Both the position numbers and the translations under genes were made by a program. Shown here in pieces: positions 7,937-18,120 of a stretch of 39,214 nucleotides of DNA. The stretch is from Saprospiraceae bacterium. GTDB lineage: Bacteria; Bacteroidota; Bacteroidia; Chitinophagales; Saprospiraceae. The DNA lies in NCBI GenBank assembly GCA_020628645.1, contig JAHDES010000057.1, forward strand, positions 1 to 39,214, in the 5' to 3' direction. Numbering within the stretch: the first letter of the stretch is position 1; the number at the start of each line of letters is the position of its first letter. Below the pieces are notes generated by a model. That model saw nothing but the letters and a program-made list of their open reading frames with translations, ran no database searches and was not told the DNA's origin.

Positions 7937-10900
7937 TTACTGACTCACTTCACTAGGCGGAACACCATAAGCTTTCACAAAACAACGGGTAAAATAATTG
8001 GGGTCATTAAAGCCTACTTGATAGGCAATTTCAGAGATGGTCAGCTCTTTTTGTCGAAGTAGTGGGAGTGCTTTTTGAAGGCGATAATTGGTGATATATT
8101 GGGTAGTAGATTGGTCGGTCAATGCTTTTAGTTTTCGATGTAATTGCATTCGACTGAGTGCCAATTGCTGACAAAGAAAAGGAATACTAAATTCTTCTGC
8201 TGTCAGATTTTCATCTAAAACAGTATTAATCTTAAGTAAAAATGGATCTAAGGTTGGAGTTGGCGCTGAAGGAGTGATTGATGTATTACTAAATTCTTGT
8301 TGGTACTTCTTTTGTAAAACCTGACGTAATTGAATTAATCGCTCTATTTGTATCATTAGCTCTTTTTCCTCAAACGGTTTCACCAAATATACATCCGCCC
8401 CTTGTTCAATACCTTCTATTTTCGCTGCTTGACTTGCCTTTGCCGTTAATAAAACGATGGGAATATGATTGGTTTTTTCCTCCTTTTTTAAGATAGAACA
8501 CAATTCATAACCATCCATTTCAGGCATCATCACATCACTAATAATCAAATCAGGAATTTGCTCTAGTGCATAGTTTAATCCTTCTTGTCCATTCGTTGCA
8601 ATTTTGTAATGATAATCATTTGCAATACAGCTTGCAATATAATTGGCAACATCAATATTATCTTCTACAATTAAAATAGAACAGGTCTCTTCATTATTAG
8701 GAGAAAAATCGCTCTCCACTGGTTCATCTGGTGGAACAAGCATTTGAAGCGAAACAGAAGTCTTATCTGGTAGTGCATTATTCGAGATGGGAAGCCGTAT
8801 TGAAAAGCTTGTGCCTTTGTGTAGTTCACTTTCTACATGAATGGTACCCTCAAATAATTGTATTAATTCTTTTACTAATGCCAATCCTATTCCAGAACCG
8901 ATCGTATTTTTTTGTGGTGTATTGGTTTGATGAAAACGTTTAAAAATATGCGGTAATTCATCTTTAGGAATGCCCACTCCCGTATCTTTTACATGAATCA
9001 TTAATTGCTGATGAGTCGCATTTACATCCATCCAAATTTGTCCATCGGCGGGCGTAAATTTGATCGCATTAGAAATTAAATTAGAGATCAATTGTCGAAT
9101 TTTTTCTCGATCAAAATCCATCTTCAAATGCGATATACTCGTGTCAAATTGGAGTTGTATATTTTTATATTTGGCATAAGAGTCAAAGGATTCACACAAA
9201 ACCCGCAAATAGTTAATAATATCATCTTGGATATAATCAGCTTTGAGTAAACCTGCTTCTAGTTTGGATAAATCTAAAATGTTATTTGTCAAATCTAACA
9301 GATAATCGGTATTCCGAAGGATTACATTTTTGCGATTCGTTGATTCTATTTCTTGACTCATCCCTCTGATAACTGTTAGTGGCGTTCTAATTTCATGAGA
9401 GATATTGGTGAAAACTTGCGTTTTAAATGCATCTAATTCTTGTAAACGACGGCTTTCTTGTTTTTCCAATTGAAGCGCGGTTTGTAGTTGCCAACGATTG
9501 CGCTGAAAACGATAGATACCATATAAAATAAATCCAATCGCTAAACCATACATTAAATAGGCCCAAATAGATTTATACCAAGGAGTTTGGATATGAATTT
9601 TTAACCGATACGAAGTGGAAGGTTCAGCCTGTGTGGAGCGACTACGAACAAGTAATTCATACGTCCCAGAAGGGATATTCGAGAAGGTAGCAATCCCTGA
9701 ATTTTGATTATTCAACCAATTATCTTGATAGCCGACTAATTTATATTCGTAAACGATATTTTCTGTTTTGGGAAACGATAAAGCCGAAAAATGTACTTGG
9801 AAATTATCATTAAAATAGGCTAAATCAACGGATGTTTTATCCAATAAAGAAATGGTCTTTACAGTTTGTTGGTTATTATAGATCAATTTCAAAAAAGCAA
9901 TGGGTGTTGTTGAATTCTTTTGTAAAAGTGATTGCGGTTGAAACCAATTGACCCCATCCAATCCGCCAAAGAAAAGCGTTCCATCTTTCGTTTTGTAACT
10001 TGCACCCGTATTAAATTCATTACTCACTAAACCGTTTTGCTTGGTGAAATGTGTTAGTAATACTTGCTTATATTGCTCTGAAAGAATTTTTTGAGGATCA
10101 ATTTGGCAAATTCCCTTATTCGTACTAATCCAAAAGTACTTCTCCTTATCTTCTAATATAGAATAAACTACATTATTTGGTAAGCCCCGTCTTTGGTGAT
10201 ATTGAATCGTACTTTGCGTATTTAAGTTATAAGCCAATAAACCTGCACGTTGTGTACCTATCCACAAAATGGAATCCTTATAATACAAATCTTTGATCGC
10301 TCCTATGTTTGCTGGCGTAAAATCCTCCCCTAGTAGTATCGTTTTAAATTGTTCTTTTGGGCGATCAAATAACTGAACGCCTCGTTCTTGCGTACCTATA
10401 AAAAAAGAATTCGCTTTGTATGGTTCAATAACTCGTATATTGTTGGAAGCAATACTATGAACATTATTGGCGGCATATTGAAATTGCTGAAAGGTGTTCT
10501 TTTGAGAATTCCAACGTATTAAGCCTTGTGTACGAGTACAAAGCCAAAGTTCATCTGGATTTTGGGAATGAATAGACCACACTGTTTTACCTGGTAAATT
10601 AGGAAGATTTTGAAATTTTCCTTCTAGGTTTCGTACAATTAAGCCTGCATCTTGTGTTCCGATATACAATTGATTCAGTGAATCATGCCAAAGACTCATA
10701 ATTCGATTACTCGCCAAAGCACTTGAAGCGGTTGTGTAGGTTTGAAATAATTTAGTTTGGGGATCATAAGAGGTAAGTCCTTTGCCAGAAGTACCTATCC
10801 AAATCACTCCATTTTCATCGGTGCTGATCGATCGTACAACATCAACTGCTATATTGTTGGGGACTTGATTTTTGGATAGTCCGTAAAATTGATTGTTTTC

Positions 10901-11899
10901 TTGTTTAAAATAAGAAACGCCGCCCCCATCTGTTCCCAACCAAATTGTTCCATCTCGATCTTCAAAAAGACAGAGTACATCATTATAATTGATAGAAAAA
11001 TTATTTTTAGGGCTGAAGGTAAAGTGCTGAATAAGGGAATTATATTCCAATAAGTAGGCACCGTCCCCATACGTAGCGATCCAAATTCGCCCTTTAGAAT
11101 CCGCTAGAACATCTAATACTTTCGAAGTATTTGGTAGATCATCCAGTTGTTGTAAACTACCATTTTGGTTAGCGATAAATAGTCCATCTCCATACGTACC
11201 GATGTATAGCAGATCATCTTTTTGAGTAATACAGCTGATATTTTTTTCTTGTAGACTTGGGAAAACCAGTTTTGCTTTAGGAAAATAGGTTTCTGATAAA
11301 ATGGTATAGATTCCCTTTTCTGTACCAATATAAAGTGTTCCTTCTTCAAAAGAAGTGATAAAATGAATTTTCCAATCTTGTGTACCTTCTACTAATTTTA
11401 ATTCGGATGTTTCGTCAATCCAAAATAAACCATTTCCAAAAGTGCCAATCCAGATGCGTTGATTCTTTTCTTGAAAAATACAACTCCCTTCCTTAATCTC
11501 AGGAATAGTAGAAATGATGGTTCGATCCTTTTCAAAATAGCTTAAATCTCCATTGATATTGGTCATCCAAAGTTTATCTCGAAGACTTGTATATAAACGC
11601 CCTAATCGAAAAGACTCTGTATCCGTTCGATCAATAAAATATTTTTCATGGGGAATGATATTGGTTCCATCTAGTTGATTGAGTCCATCTTGAGTAGCTA
11701 ACCACAAAAAACCTAGGGAGTCTTGAGTAATATCAATCACACTATTTTGAGACAAACCTTCATCAACGGTGAGTGAATTGAAATTCCAAGATTGAGCAGA
11801 TAAATTGTTATTAAGATAAAGAAAGATAAAGGAGAGAAGTAAGTAATAGGTAGAAGTAATTACCCTGTAAGTAGATTCTTTTTGTTTGAGCTTATACAA
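7937..11899 (-). CDS. Hybrid two-component system regulator (propeller-kinase-receiver-AraC)
   Basis: A 1320-residue one-protein signalling system. An N-terminal signal sequence ends near LSAQ (about residue 36). Two-component-regulator propeller repeats (IWIGT, LWLGT types) fill about 40-690, a Y_Y_Y domain follows near 700-775, and a membrane helix lies at about 780-803. The cytoplasmic part has a HisKA dimerisation domain with phospho-acceptor H835 (HEIRTPL), a HATPase with LISNAIKFT and DTGVGI, a receiver domain with phospho-acceptor D1122 (SDVMMPEMDG), and a C-terminal AraC helix-turn-helix (EIAYQVGFNDPNYFTRCF). It senses a periplasmic ligand and acts directly on DNA; relatives often control polysaccharide-use loci, but no SusC/SusD pair is in view. 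TTG at 11897-11899 is the only start available before the signal sequence. The gene begins 32 bases after tRNA-Val on the same strand. Confidence 0.95.
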   Translation of the reverse strand: MYKLKQKESTYRVITSTYYLLLSFIFLYLNNNLSAQSWNFNSLTVDEGLSQNSVIDITQDSLGFLWLATQDGLNQLDGTNIIPHEKYFIDRTDTESFRLGRLYTSLRDKLWMTNINGDLSYFEKDRTIISTIPEIKEGSCIFQEKNQRIWIGTFGNGLFWIDETSELKLVEGTQDWKIHFITSFEEGTLYIGTEKGIYTILSETYFPKAKLVFPSLQEKNISCITQKDDLLYIGTYGDGLFIANQNGSLQQLDDLPNTSKVLDVLADSKGRIWIATYGDGAYLLEYNSLIQHFTFSPKNNFSINYNDVLCLFEDRDGTIWLGTDGGGVSYFKQENNQFYGLSKNQVPNNIAVDVVRSISTDENGVIWIGTSGKGLTSYDPQTKLFQTYTTASSALASNRIMSLWHDSLNQLYIGTQDAGLIVRNLEGKFQNLPNLPGKTVWSIHSQNPDELWLCTRTQGLIRWNSQKNTFQQFQYAANNVHSIASNNIRVIEPYKANSFFIGTQERGVQLFDRPKEQFKTILLGEDFTPANIGAIKDLYYKDSILWIGTQRAGLLAYNLNTQSTIQYHQRRGLPNNVVYSILEDKEKYFWISTNKGICQIDPQKILSEQYKQVLLTHFTKQNGLVSNEFNTGASYKTKDGTLFFGGLDGVNWFQPQSLLQKNSTTPIAFLKLIYNNQQTVKTISLLDKTSVDLAYFNDNFQVHFSALSFPKTENIVYEYKLVGYQDNWLNNQNSGIATFSNIPSGTYELLVRSRSTQAEPSTSYRLKIHIQTPWYKSIWAYLMYGLAIGFILYGIYRFQRNRWQLQTALQLEKQESRRLQELDAFKTQVFTNISHEIRTPLTVIRGMSQEIESTNRKNVILRNTDYLLDLTNNILDLSKLEAGLLKADYIQDDIINYLRVLCESFDSYAKYKNIQLQFDTSISHLKMDFDREKIRQLISNLISNAIKFTPADGQIWMDVNATHQQLMIHVKDTGVGIPKDELPHIFKRFHQTNTPQKNTIGSGIGLALVKELIQLFEGTIHVESELHKGTSFSIRLPISNNALPDKTSVSLQMLVPPDEPVESDFSPNNEETCSILIVEDNIDVANYIASCIANDYHYKIATNGQEGLNYALEQIPDLIISDVMMPEMDGYELCSILKKEEKTNHIPIVLLTAKASQAAKIEGIEQGADVYLVKPFEEKELMIQIERLIQLRQVLQKKYQQEFSNTSITPSAPTPTLDPFLLKINTVLDENLTAEEFSIPFLCQQLALSRMQLHRKLKALTDQSTTQYITNYRLQKALPLLRQKELTISEIAYQVGFNDPNYFTRCFVKAYGVPPSEVSQ

Positions 11900-11930
11900 A
11901 GCTATTATCTGGTTTTTTAAACGTAAGTAG

Positions 11931-12005
11931 TGGTCAATATTGGATTCGAACCAATGACCTCCGCCCTGTCAAGGCGGCGCTCTAAACCAACTGAGCTAAT
12001 TGACC
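11931..12005 (-). tRNA. tRNA-Val(GAC)
   Basis: A 75-base minus-strand cloverleaf without encoded CCA. The acceptor stem is GGTCAAT/ATTGACC, the D arm AGCTCAGTTGGTTTAGAGC, and the T arm ATTGG-TTCGAAT-CCAAT. The anticodon stem CCGCC/GGCGG encloses the loop TTGACAG, giving anticodon GAC (valine codons GUC and GUU). It lies directly downstream of a damaged copy of itself and 32 bases before the hybrid regulator gene. Confidence 0.95.
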
Positions 12006-12059
12006 TTTCAAAGTTTTCAATTCTTTATAATCTTATAATATTAACTCTAACTAAATTTT

Positions 12060-12123
12060 GAACCAATGACCTTCCCGACATTTGCAATGTCGGGACGCTC
12101 TAAACCAACTGAGCTAATTGACC
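12060..12123 (-). pseudogene. Damaged tRNA copy with a replaced anticodon arm
   Basis: The first 28 bases (12123-12096) are identical to the 5' part of tRNA-Val, and AGGTCATTGGTTC near the 3' end is also identical. The anticodon arm differs completely: an 8-base stem TCCCGACA/TGTCGGGA replaces the normal 5-base stem and encloses the loop TTGCAAA, which would read as anticodon GCA. After TTC of the T loop the similarity stops, so the T stem and acceptor 3' strand are missing. A functional tRNA seems impossible. It lies between the operon promoter and the intact tRNA-Val, so it is probably transcribed. Confidence 0.8.
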
Positions 12124-12136
12124 TTTTTTGGAAATG

Positions 12137-12164
12137 CAAATATAATTCTTTTTGCGGATTTCAA
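12137..12164 (-). promoter_or_regulatory. Bacteroidota promoter of the tRNA-Val operon
   Basis: On the minus strand TTG (12164-12162) is followed after 17 bases by TATATTTG (12144-12137), an exact match to the Bacteroidota -33/-7 consensus TTG-N17-23-TAnnTTTG. It lies 13 bases upstream of the damaged tRNA copy. Confidence 0.75.
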
Positions 12165-12179
12165 AAATAGTAAATTTTC

Positions 12180-12950
12180 TTATTGAATTACATAACGAAT
12201 AGATTGAAAATCAAATTCCTTCAATTCTTTATTTTTCAAAACCATTTGTAGTTTACCAATATCCGTTACCCCTATAATCTTTGCTAAAAAGGAATCTCCA
12301 TTAGCTCCTTCATATTCTGCCATTTGTTGAAAACGATATAGATTACTCAGGTAGTCCGTTTTTATTAATTCGAAATGCTTAGCTTTTAATTGAAGATAAC
12401 GCTGTTCTATTTTATGAAATAAGACTTGTTTGACTTCTTCTAATGAAAAAAATATATCTTTCAACATAGCTAATGATACTGGATTGGGAGCATCAGATAT
12501 AAATATTTTTTGATTCACATTGATTCCTATACCAATGATTGATTGAGCTAGTTGTCTACCAGAAATACTATTTTGTATTAAAACTCCACAGATTTTTTTG
12601 TCGTCTACATAAATATCGTTGGGCCATTTTATCCTCACATTATCAATTCCAAAGTGCGAAATAGTAGCTTTAATCGACAGTGAAACAGCCTGATTTAATA
12701 AAAACTGCTCCCTTGCTAAAAGAAAATTTGGATACAAAATAATACTACACATGATGTTTTGTCCCACTGCACTTTCCCATGATCTGCCAATTTGTCCCCT
12801 ACCTGCTTCTTGAAAATCCGTAGATATGACAGTTCCTTCGCTTGGTTTACTTTTTGTAGTTAATTCTAATGCATACGCATTGGTAGAAGATAAACGTTCA
12901 AAATGATGAAGAACTTTACCCACAAAAAGTGTGTTGTATACTTGATTCAA
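12180..12950 (-). CDS. birA: Biotin--[acetyl-CoA-carboxylase] ligase
   Basis: A 256-residue monofunctional biotin protein ligase, which makes biotinyl-5'-AMP and transfers biotin to the carrier protein of acetyl-CoA carboxylase and other biotin enzymes. The catalytic part shows STNAYAL, the biotinyl-AMP loop GRGQIGR (residues 50-56), and KWPND (108-112) followed by KKICGVLIQ, then IGIGINVN. It lacks the N-terminal winged helix of the E. coli bifunctional repressor, so it should not regulate transcription. A short C-terminal SH3-like part follows. It is divergent from rsfS with 162 bases between them, a gene order common in Bacteroidota. Confidence 0.96.
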   Translation of the reverse strand: MNQVYNTLFVGKVLHHFERLSSTNAYALELTTKSKPSEGTVISTDFQEAGRGQIGRSWESAVGQNIMCSIILYPNFLLAREQFLLNQAVSLSIKATISHFGIDNVRIKWPNDIYVDDKKICGVLIQNSISGRQLAQSIIGIGINVNQKIFISDAPNPVSLAMLKDIFFSLEEVKQVLFHKIEQRYLQLKAKHFELIKTDYLSNLYRFQQMAEYEGANGDSFLAKIIGVTDIGKLQMVLKNKELKEFDFQSIRYVIQ

Positions 12951-13112
12951 TTATCTAATTATTTTTTACCTTTATGTGTTTATGCAAAAAAGACTAATCT
13001 AACATTTTTTAACATAATCAAATAAAGACAATTTTCTACAATAGTATTTTAATCAAAATGGTGGACAAATTAAGTAATCTCCACTAATCATATCAATAAA
13101 TCAATTAAAAAT

Positions 13113-13499
13113 TTGAATACACCAACAGAAGTAGTATCTAAAATTCAATCTTCAGAAGAACTCTTAGCACTGATTGTCGACAGTATCCAAGATATAAAAG
13201 GAAAAAATATAGTGCAACTTGATTTACGACATTTGGATGAAGCACCTACCGAATATTTTGTGATTTGTGAGGGAGATTCTAATGTTCAAGTAAAATCAAT
13301 TGCTGACAATATATATATGCGTCTAAAAAAGGAAGCCAATAATCTTCCTAATCATATCGAAGGACAACAAAATGCCTTATGGGTATTGTTAGATTATTTT
13401 ACTATTGTGGTGCATGTATTTCATAAAGAAACTAGGTCTTTTTATGAACTAGAAGACCTCTGGAGTGATGCAATCTTCACAGAATATGAAACTTTATAG
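13113..13499 (+). CDS. rsfS: Ribosome silencing factor RsfS (Iojap family)
   Basis: A 128-residue protein that binds ribosomal protein uL14 and blocks subunit joining in starvation or stationary phase. The family core is present: VDSIQDIKGKNIVQLDLR, then EYFVICEGDSNVQVKSIADNI, then WVLLDYFTIVVHVFHKETRSFYELEDLWSDA, matching the usual ending. The start is TTG at 13113; an in-frame stop at 13071 and the lack of any ATG before the conserved core leave no better choice. It lies 105 bases upstream of ftsH and is probably transcribed with it, an arrangement usual in Bacteroidota. Confidence 0.96.
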   Translation: MNTPTEVVSKIQSSEELLALIVDSIQDIKGKNIVQLDLRHLDEAPTEYFVICEGDSNVQVKSIADNIYMRLKKEANNLPNHIEGQQNALWVLLDYFTIVVHVFHKETRSFYELEDLWSDAIFTEYETL

Positions 13500-13604
13500 C
13501 TTTTTTTATAAAATTTGTCGATTTTTTGGCAAACTTATCTAACGAATTGTTATTCTAAGCGTTTATACTTTAGAAAATAGTTACAGCAATATATCCAAAT
13601 TAAA

Positions 13605-15569
13605 ATGGAAAATAATAATAATAAAGAAGATCAATCCAATAAACCAGGGAATAAATTGAATTCCTATTGGATTTATGGTGCTATCGCCCTCTTCTTAATA
13701 ACACTAAATATCTTTACCTTTAATACAGGTACAAAAGGCAAAATCACCAGCAATGAGTTCTGGATGATGATGAATAAAAATCATGTCAAATCTGTAAAGG
13801 TAGTCAATGATAAAATTGCTCGCGTCAGTTTGAAAAAATCTGCCCTCTCTGAATATGACAATGCAGATAAAGGAGGCTTAAAAGGTGAAAAAGGCCCACA
13901 TTTTTATTTTGAAGTCTTTTCAAAAGAAAATTTTCAAACACGATTCGATGAAGCTCAAAAAGATGTAGCACTTATTGATCGCGTCCCTTTAGAATCAAGT
14001 ACAGAAGTCAACTATTTGGGGCAAATTATGGGATGGGTCATTCCTATTCTCTTAATTGTCCTCATTTGGATCTTTGTCATGCGACGTATGGCGGGCGGTG
14101 CCGGTGGACCAGGAGCCCAAATCTTCAACATTGGTAAATCAAGAGCGACTCTTTTTGATAATAACGCAAAAGTTTCTGTTACTTTCGAAGATGTAGCTGG
14201 TTTAGAAGAAGCCAAAGAAGAAGTAATGGAAGTGGTTGATTTCTTGAAAAATCCTAAAAAATATACGTCTCTTGGTGGTAAAATACCTAAAGGAGTACTC
14301 CTTGTTGGCCCTCCCGGTACAGGTAAAACCCTTTTGGCAAAAGCGGTTGCAGGAGAAGCTGGTGTACCTTTTTTCTCTATTTCAGGTTCTGATTTCGTAG
14401 AAATGTTTGTGGGAGTAGGTGCTTCTAGAGTACGTGATCTATTCAAACAAGCACGTGAAAAAGCACCTTGTATTGTTTTTATAGATGAAATTGATGCCAT
14501 TGGACGCGCTCGTGGCAAAAGTAATTTCCAAGGTGGAAATGATGAACGTGAAAACACCTTAAATCAATTACTCGTTGAAATGGATGGTTTCAGTACCGAT
14601 AAAGGAGTCATCTTAATGGCAGCTACCAATCGACCAGATGTATTGGATAATGCACTACTTCGCCCTGGTCGTTTTGATCGTCAAATTGGAATTGATCGTC
14701 CTGATCTAAAAGGTCGAGAAGCCATCTTCAAAGTACATCTTAAAAACATCAAAAAAAGTCAGGAAATTAATCCTTCTACCCTAGCCGAAATGACACCTGG
14801 ATTTGCTGGTGCGGAGATTGCAAATGTTTGTAATGAAGCTGCCCTTGTCGCTGCCCGACGAAATAAGTCGCAAGTCGATATGGATGATTTCAATCATGCT
14901 CTAGATCGTGTGATTGGAGGATTAGAGAAGAAAAGCAAAATCATTTCCCCAAAAGAAAAAGAAATTATTGCTTATCACGAAGCAGGTCATGCCGTGTGTG
15001 GATGGTTCTTAGAACATGCTTCTCCATTAATTAAGGTAACGATTGTTCCTCGTGGTATTGGCACTTTAGGCTATGCACAATATCTACCCAAAGAAGAATA
15101 TATTACGCGAACAGAAGCACTATTGGATCGTATGTGTATGACCTTTGGAGGACGAGCCGCCGAACAAAATATTTTTGGGAAAATATCTACAGGTGCGCAA
15201 TCTGATTTAGATCAAGTGACCAAAATGGCGTATAGTATGACGACTGTTTTTGGTATGAATGATAAAGTAGGGCAAGTCTCTTTCTATGGTATGCAAGATC
15301 AATTTAGCAAGCCTTATTCTGATGAGACGGCTTCTTTAATCGATGATGAAGTTCGTAAATTATTAGATCAGCAATATGATCGAGCAAAAGATTTATTAAA
15401 AGAAAGATCTAAAGAATTGGAGATTTTAGCACAAGCTCTTTTAGCAAAAGAAGTACTACTTAAATCCGATGTAGAACGCCTCATTGGTCCAAGACCTAGC
15501 GATATTAAAGCCAGTCAAAATGGAATTGCCAATCAATCAGAAGAAGAAATTCAAAAAGAAATAGAATAA
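13605..15569 (+). CDS. ftsH: ATP-dependent zinc metalloprotease FtsH
   Basis: A 654-residue inner-membrane AAA+ protease that extracts and degrades membrane proteins and short-lived regulators. Two membrane helices lie at about residues 21-39 and 139-159 and flank a periplasmic FtsH_ext domain. The AAA module has Walker A GPPGTGKT (235-242), Walker B IVFIDEID and the second region of homology [19 protein letters not shown]. The zinc protease motif is HEAGH (458-462), followed by the expected GGRAAEQ and the downstream third zinc ligand region STGAQSDL. Length and domain order are normal for the family. It follows rsfS and ends at a strong intrinsic terminator. Confidence 0.98.
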   Translation: MENNNNKEDQSNKPGNKLNSYWIYGAIALFLITLNIFTFNTGTKGKITSNEFWMMMNKNHVKSVKVVNDKIARVSLKKSALSEYDNADKGGLKGEKGPHFYFEVFSKENFQTRFDEAQKDVALIDRVPLESSTEVNYLGQIMGWVIPILLIVLIWIFVMRRMAGGAGGPGAQIFNIGKSRATLFDNNAKVSVTFEDVAGLEEAKEEVMEVVDFLKNPKKYTSLGGKIPKGVLLVGPPGTGKTLLAKAVAGEAGVPFFSISGSDFVEMFVGVGASRVRDLFKQAREKAPCIVFIDEIDAIGRARGKSNFQGGNDERENTLNQLLVEMDGFSTDKGVILMAATNRPDVLDNALLRPGRFDRQIGIDRPDLKGREAIFKVHLKNIKKSQEINPSTLAEMTPGFAGAEIANVCNEAALVAARRNKSQVDMDDFNHALDRVIGGLEKKSKIISPKEKEIIAYHEAGHAVCGWFLEHASPLIKVTIVPRGIGTLGYAQYLPKEEYITRTEALLDRMCMTFGGRAAEQNIFGKISTGAQSDLDQVTKMAYSMTTVFGMNDKVGQVSFYGMQDQFSKPYSDETASLIDDEVRKLLDQQYDRAKDLLKERSKELEILAQALLAKEVLLKSDVERLIGPRPSDIKASQNGIANQSEEEIQKEIE

Positions 15570-15589
15570 TAAAAATATAACTTTCTTGA

Positions 15590-15626
15590 AAAGCCAACTG
15601 TTATTCTAAATAGTTGGCTTTTTTTA
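15590..15626 (+). terminator. Terminator of the rsfS-ftsH operon
   Basis: Stem AAGCCAACT / AGTTGGCTT with a loop of about 12 bases, followed by a run of seven or more T starting near 15619. It lies about 20 bases after the ftsH stop. The left-arm coordinates may be off by one base. Confidence 0.85.
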
Positions 15627-15690
15627 ATCCCCTTACTAACAAGGCTTATCTATTTTTTAAAAAAGGGTATAATTTCCTAAGAATAAGCCC

Positions 15691-15698
15691 TATCTTTG
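15691..15698 (+). promoter_or_regulatory. -7 promoter element upstream of the Fur-family gene
   Basis: TATCTTTG matches the Bacteroidota -7 consensus TAnnTTTG. No clear -33 TTG is seen at 17-23 bases upstream. Transcription would begin near 15705, which argues against the TTG at 15703 as start of the Fur protein. Confidence 0.5.
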
Positions 15699-15741
15699 TT
15701 TTTTGCGGTTTCAGAAAAGTGGGCAATTTAATTCGACCATT

Positions 15742-16218
15742 ATGATGATAAATACAGAAATGCAAGAAAATATCATAAAAGAAGTGATCAATATTTTTTC
15801 TGCTCATTTAGAACAGCATAGCTTTCGAAAAACACCCGAACGCTTCGCCATACTAGAAGAAATATATAAACGTACCGATCACTTTGATGCTGAAGCGCTT
15901 TACATTCATATGAAAAATCAAAATTATCGAGTTAGTCGAGCCACTGTTTACAATACGCTCGAATTACTGGTCAATTGTGATTTGGTAAAGAAACATCAGT
16001 TTGGAAAAAACCTAGCCCAATACGAAAAATCCTATGGATTTAAACAACATGACCATTTAATCTGTGTGGATTGTGGTAAGGTACTCGAATTTTGTGACCC
16101 AAGAGTACAACAAATCAAAGATATGATGGGAGAGATTTTAAATTTTAAAGTAACCCACCATTCTTTAAATCTATACGGAAAATGCGAAGGAGCTTGTGAA
16201 AAGACACAAGTTCAATAA
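15742..16218 (+). CDS. Fur-family metal-responsive transcriptional regulator
   Basis: A 158-residue regulator when started at ATG 15742; further ATGs at 15745 and 15760 are possible. The N-terminal winged helix shows the family pattern RKTPERFAILEEIY and SRATVYNTLELL. The dimerisation domain has the HDHLICVDCG block, with structural zinc pairs C108-x2-C111 and C148-x3-C152. Members sense iron, zinc, manganese or peroxide (Fur, Zur, Mur, PerR); the subtype cannot be decided from sequence alone. In Bacteroidota a Fur-family gene commonly lies just upstream of purA, as here with one small gene between. A -7 promoter element lies at 15691. Confidence 0.92.
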   Translation: MMINTEMQENIIKEVINIFSAHLEQHSFRKTPERFAILEEIYKRTDHFDAEALYIHMKNQNYRVSRATVYNTLELLVNCDLVKKHQFGKNLAQYEKSYGFKQHDHLICVDCGKVLEFCDPRVQQIKDMMGEILNFKVTHHSLNLYGKCEGACEKTQVQ

Positions 16219-16350
16219 AATACAAATAATAATTTTTAAAATATAATAAAATTAACTATCATTGTGACGATCAAATAAAATACTTGGTAAGTTTTTTGAT
16301 TCACTTTTCTAAAAAACTTCTATTGTATTCTATCACTCAAAAATCGGCAC

Positions 16351-16677
16351 ATGTATCATTTTAATTCTAGCTATCAATACATTGACCAACACAATTTTTC
16401 AGATCAAGAGGCAAATCATGCCATTTTACAACAAATAAGTAGTAATGAATCTGAGAAAGTAGTAATCAATCTTTCGAGTACACCATATATTAATAGCTTA
16501 GGAATTAATTTTTTGATACACATAAAGAAAAAAATGTCGCGCTCAGGAGGAAGTGTGCACTTAGTCAAACCATCTAATGCAATTTTAAAAGTATTGGAAT
16601 TGACTCGATTGAAATCAATGTTTAACATTCATCAATCTTTAGAAGAATTTATACCACCGAATAATGAGATTACTTGA
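16351..16677 (+). CDS. STAS-domain anti-sigma factor antagonist-like protein
   Basis: A 108-residue single-domain STAS protein. The strand-helix pattern VVINLSSTPYINSLGINFLIHI carries the conserved Ser (S49) that is phosphorylated in SpoIIAA/RsbV-type antagonists, followed by GGSVHLVKPSNAILKVLELTRL, the typical second half. Such proteins bind serine kinases or regulate sigma factors, transporters or cyclases. No partner kinase or phosphatase is adjacent. The gene lies between the Fur-family gene (132 bases upstream) and purA, and has its own intrinsic terminator, so it may be a separate transcript. Confidence 0.88.
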   Translation: MYHFNSSYQYIDQHNFSDQEANHAILQQISSNESEKVVINLSSTPYINSLGINFLIHIKKKMSRSGGSVHLVKPSNAILKVLELTRLKSMFNIHQSLEEFIPPNNEIT

Positions 16678-16708
16678 TGTATATAAACAACTTAAAGAAA
16701 TACTAAAT

Positions 16709-16748
16709 AAACCTAGCAGAAAGAAAAAACTGTTAGGTTTTATTTTTT
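16709..16748 (+). terminator. Terminator after the STAS gene
   Basis: Arms AAACCTAGCA (16709-16718) and TGTTAGGTTT (16731-16740) pair over 10 positions with one G-U pair; the hairpin is followed by TATTTTTT. It separates the STAS gene from purA. Confidence 0.8.
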
Positions 16749-16777
16749 AATATATGTTAATTCCATTTTCAAAATAA

Positions 16778-18079
<1,302 letters not shown>

Positions 18080-18120
18080 ACAAATTGCTTTTTTCAAAAA
18101 AATTAAAACATAACAAAACC

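Noticed and set aside
11897-11904. -7 promoter element (TAGCTTTG) for the hybrid regulator
   Set aside because: It overlaps the only usable start codon and has no TTG at 17-23 bases upstream, so it is probably chance.
14012-14557. Minus-strand open frame inside ftsH
   Set aside because: It overlaps the conserved AAA module, which is certain, and its composition (Ser/Arg/Pro-rich) is that of a reverse shadow.
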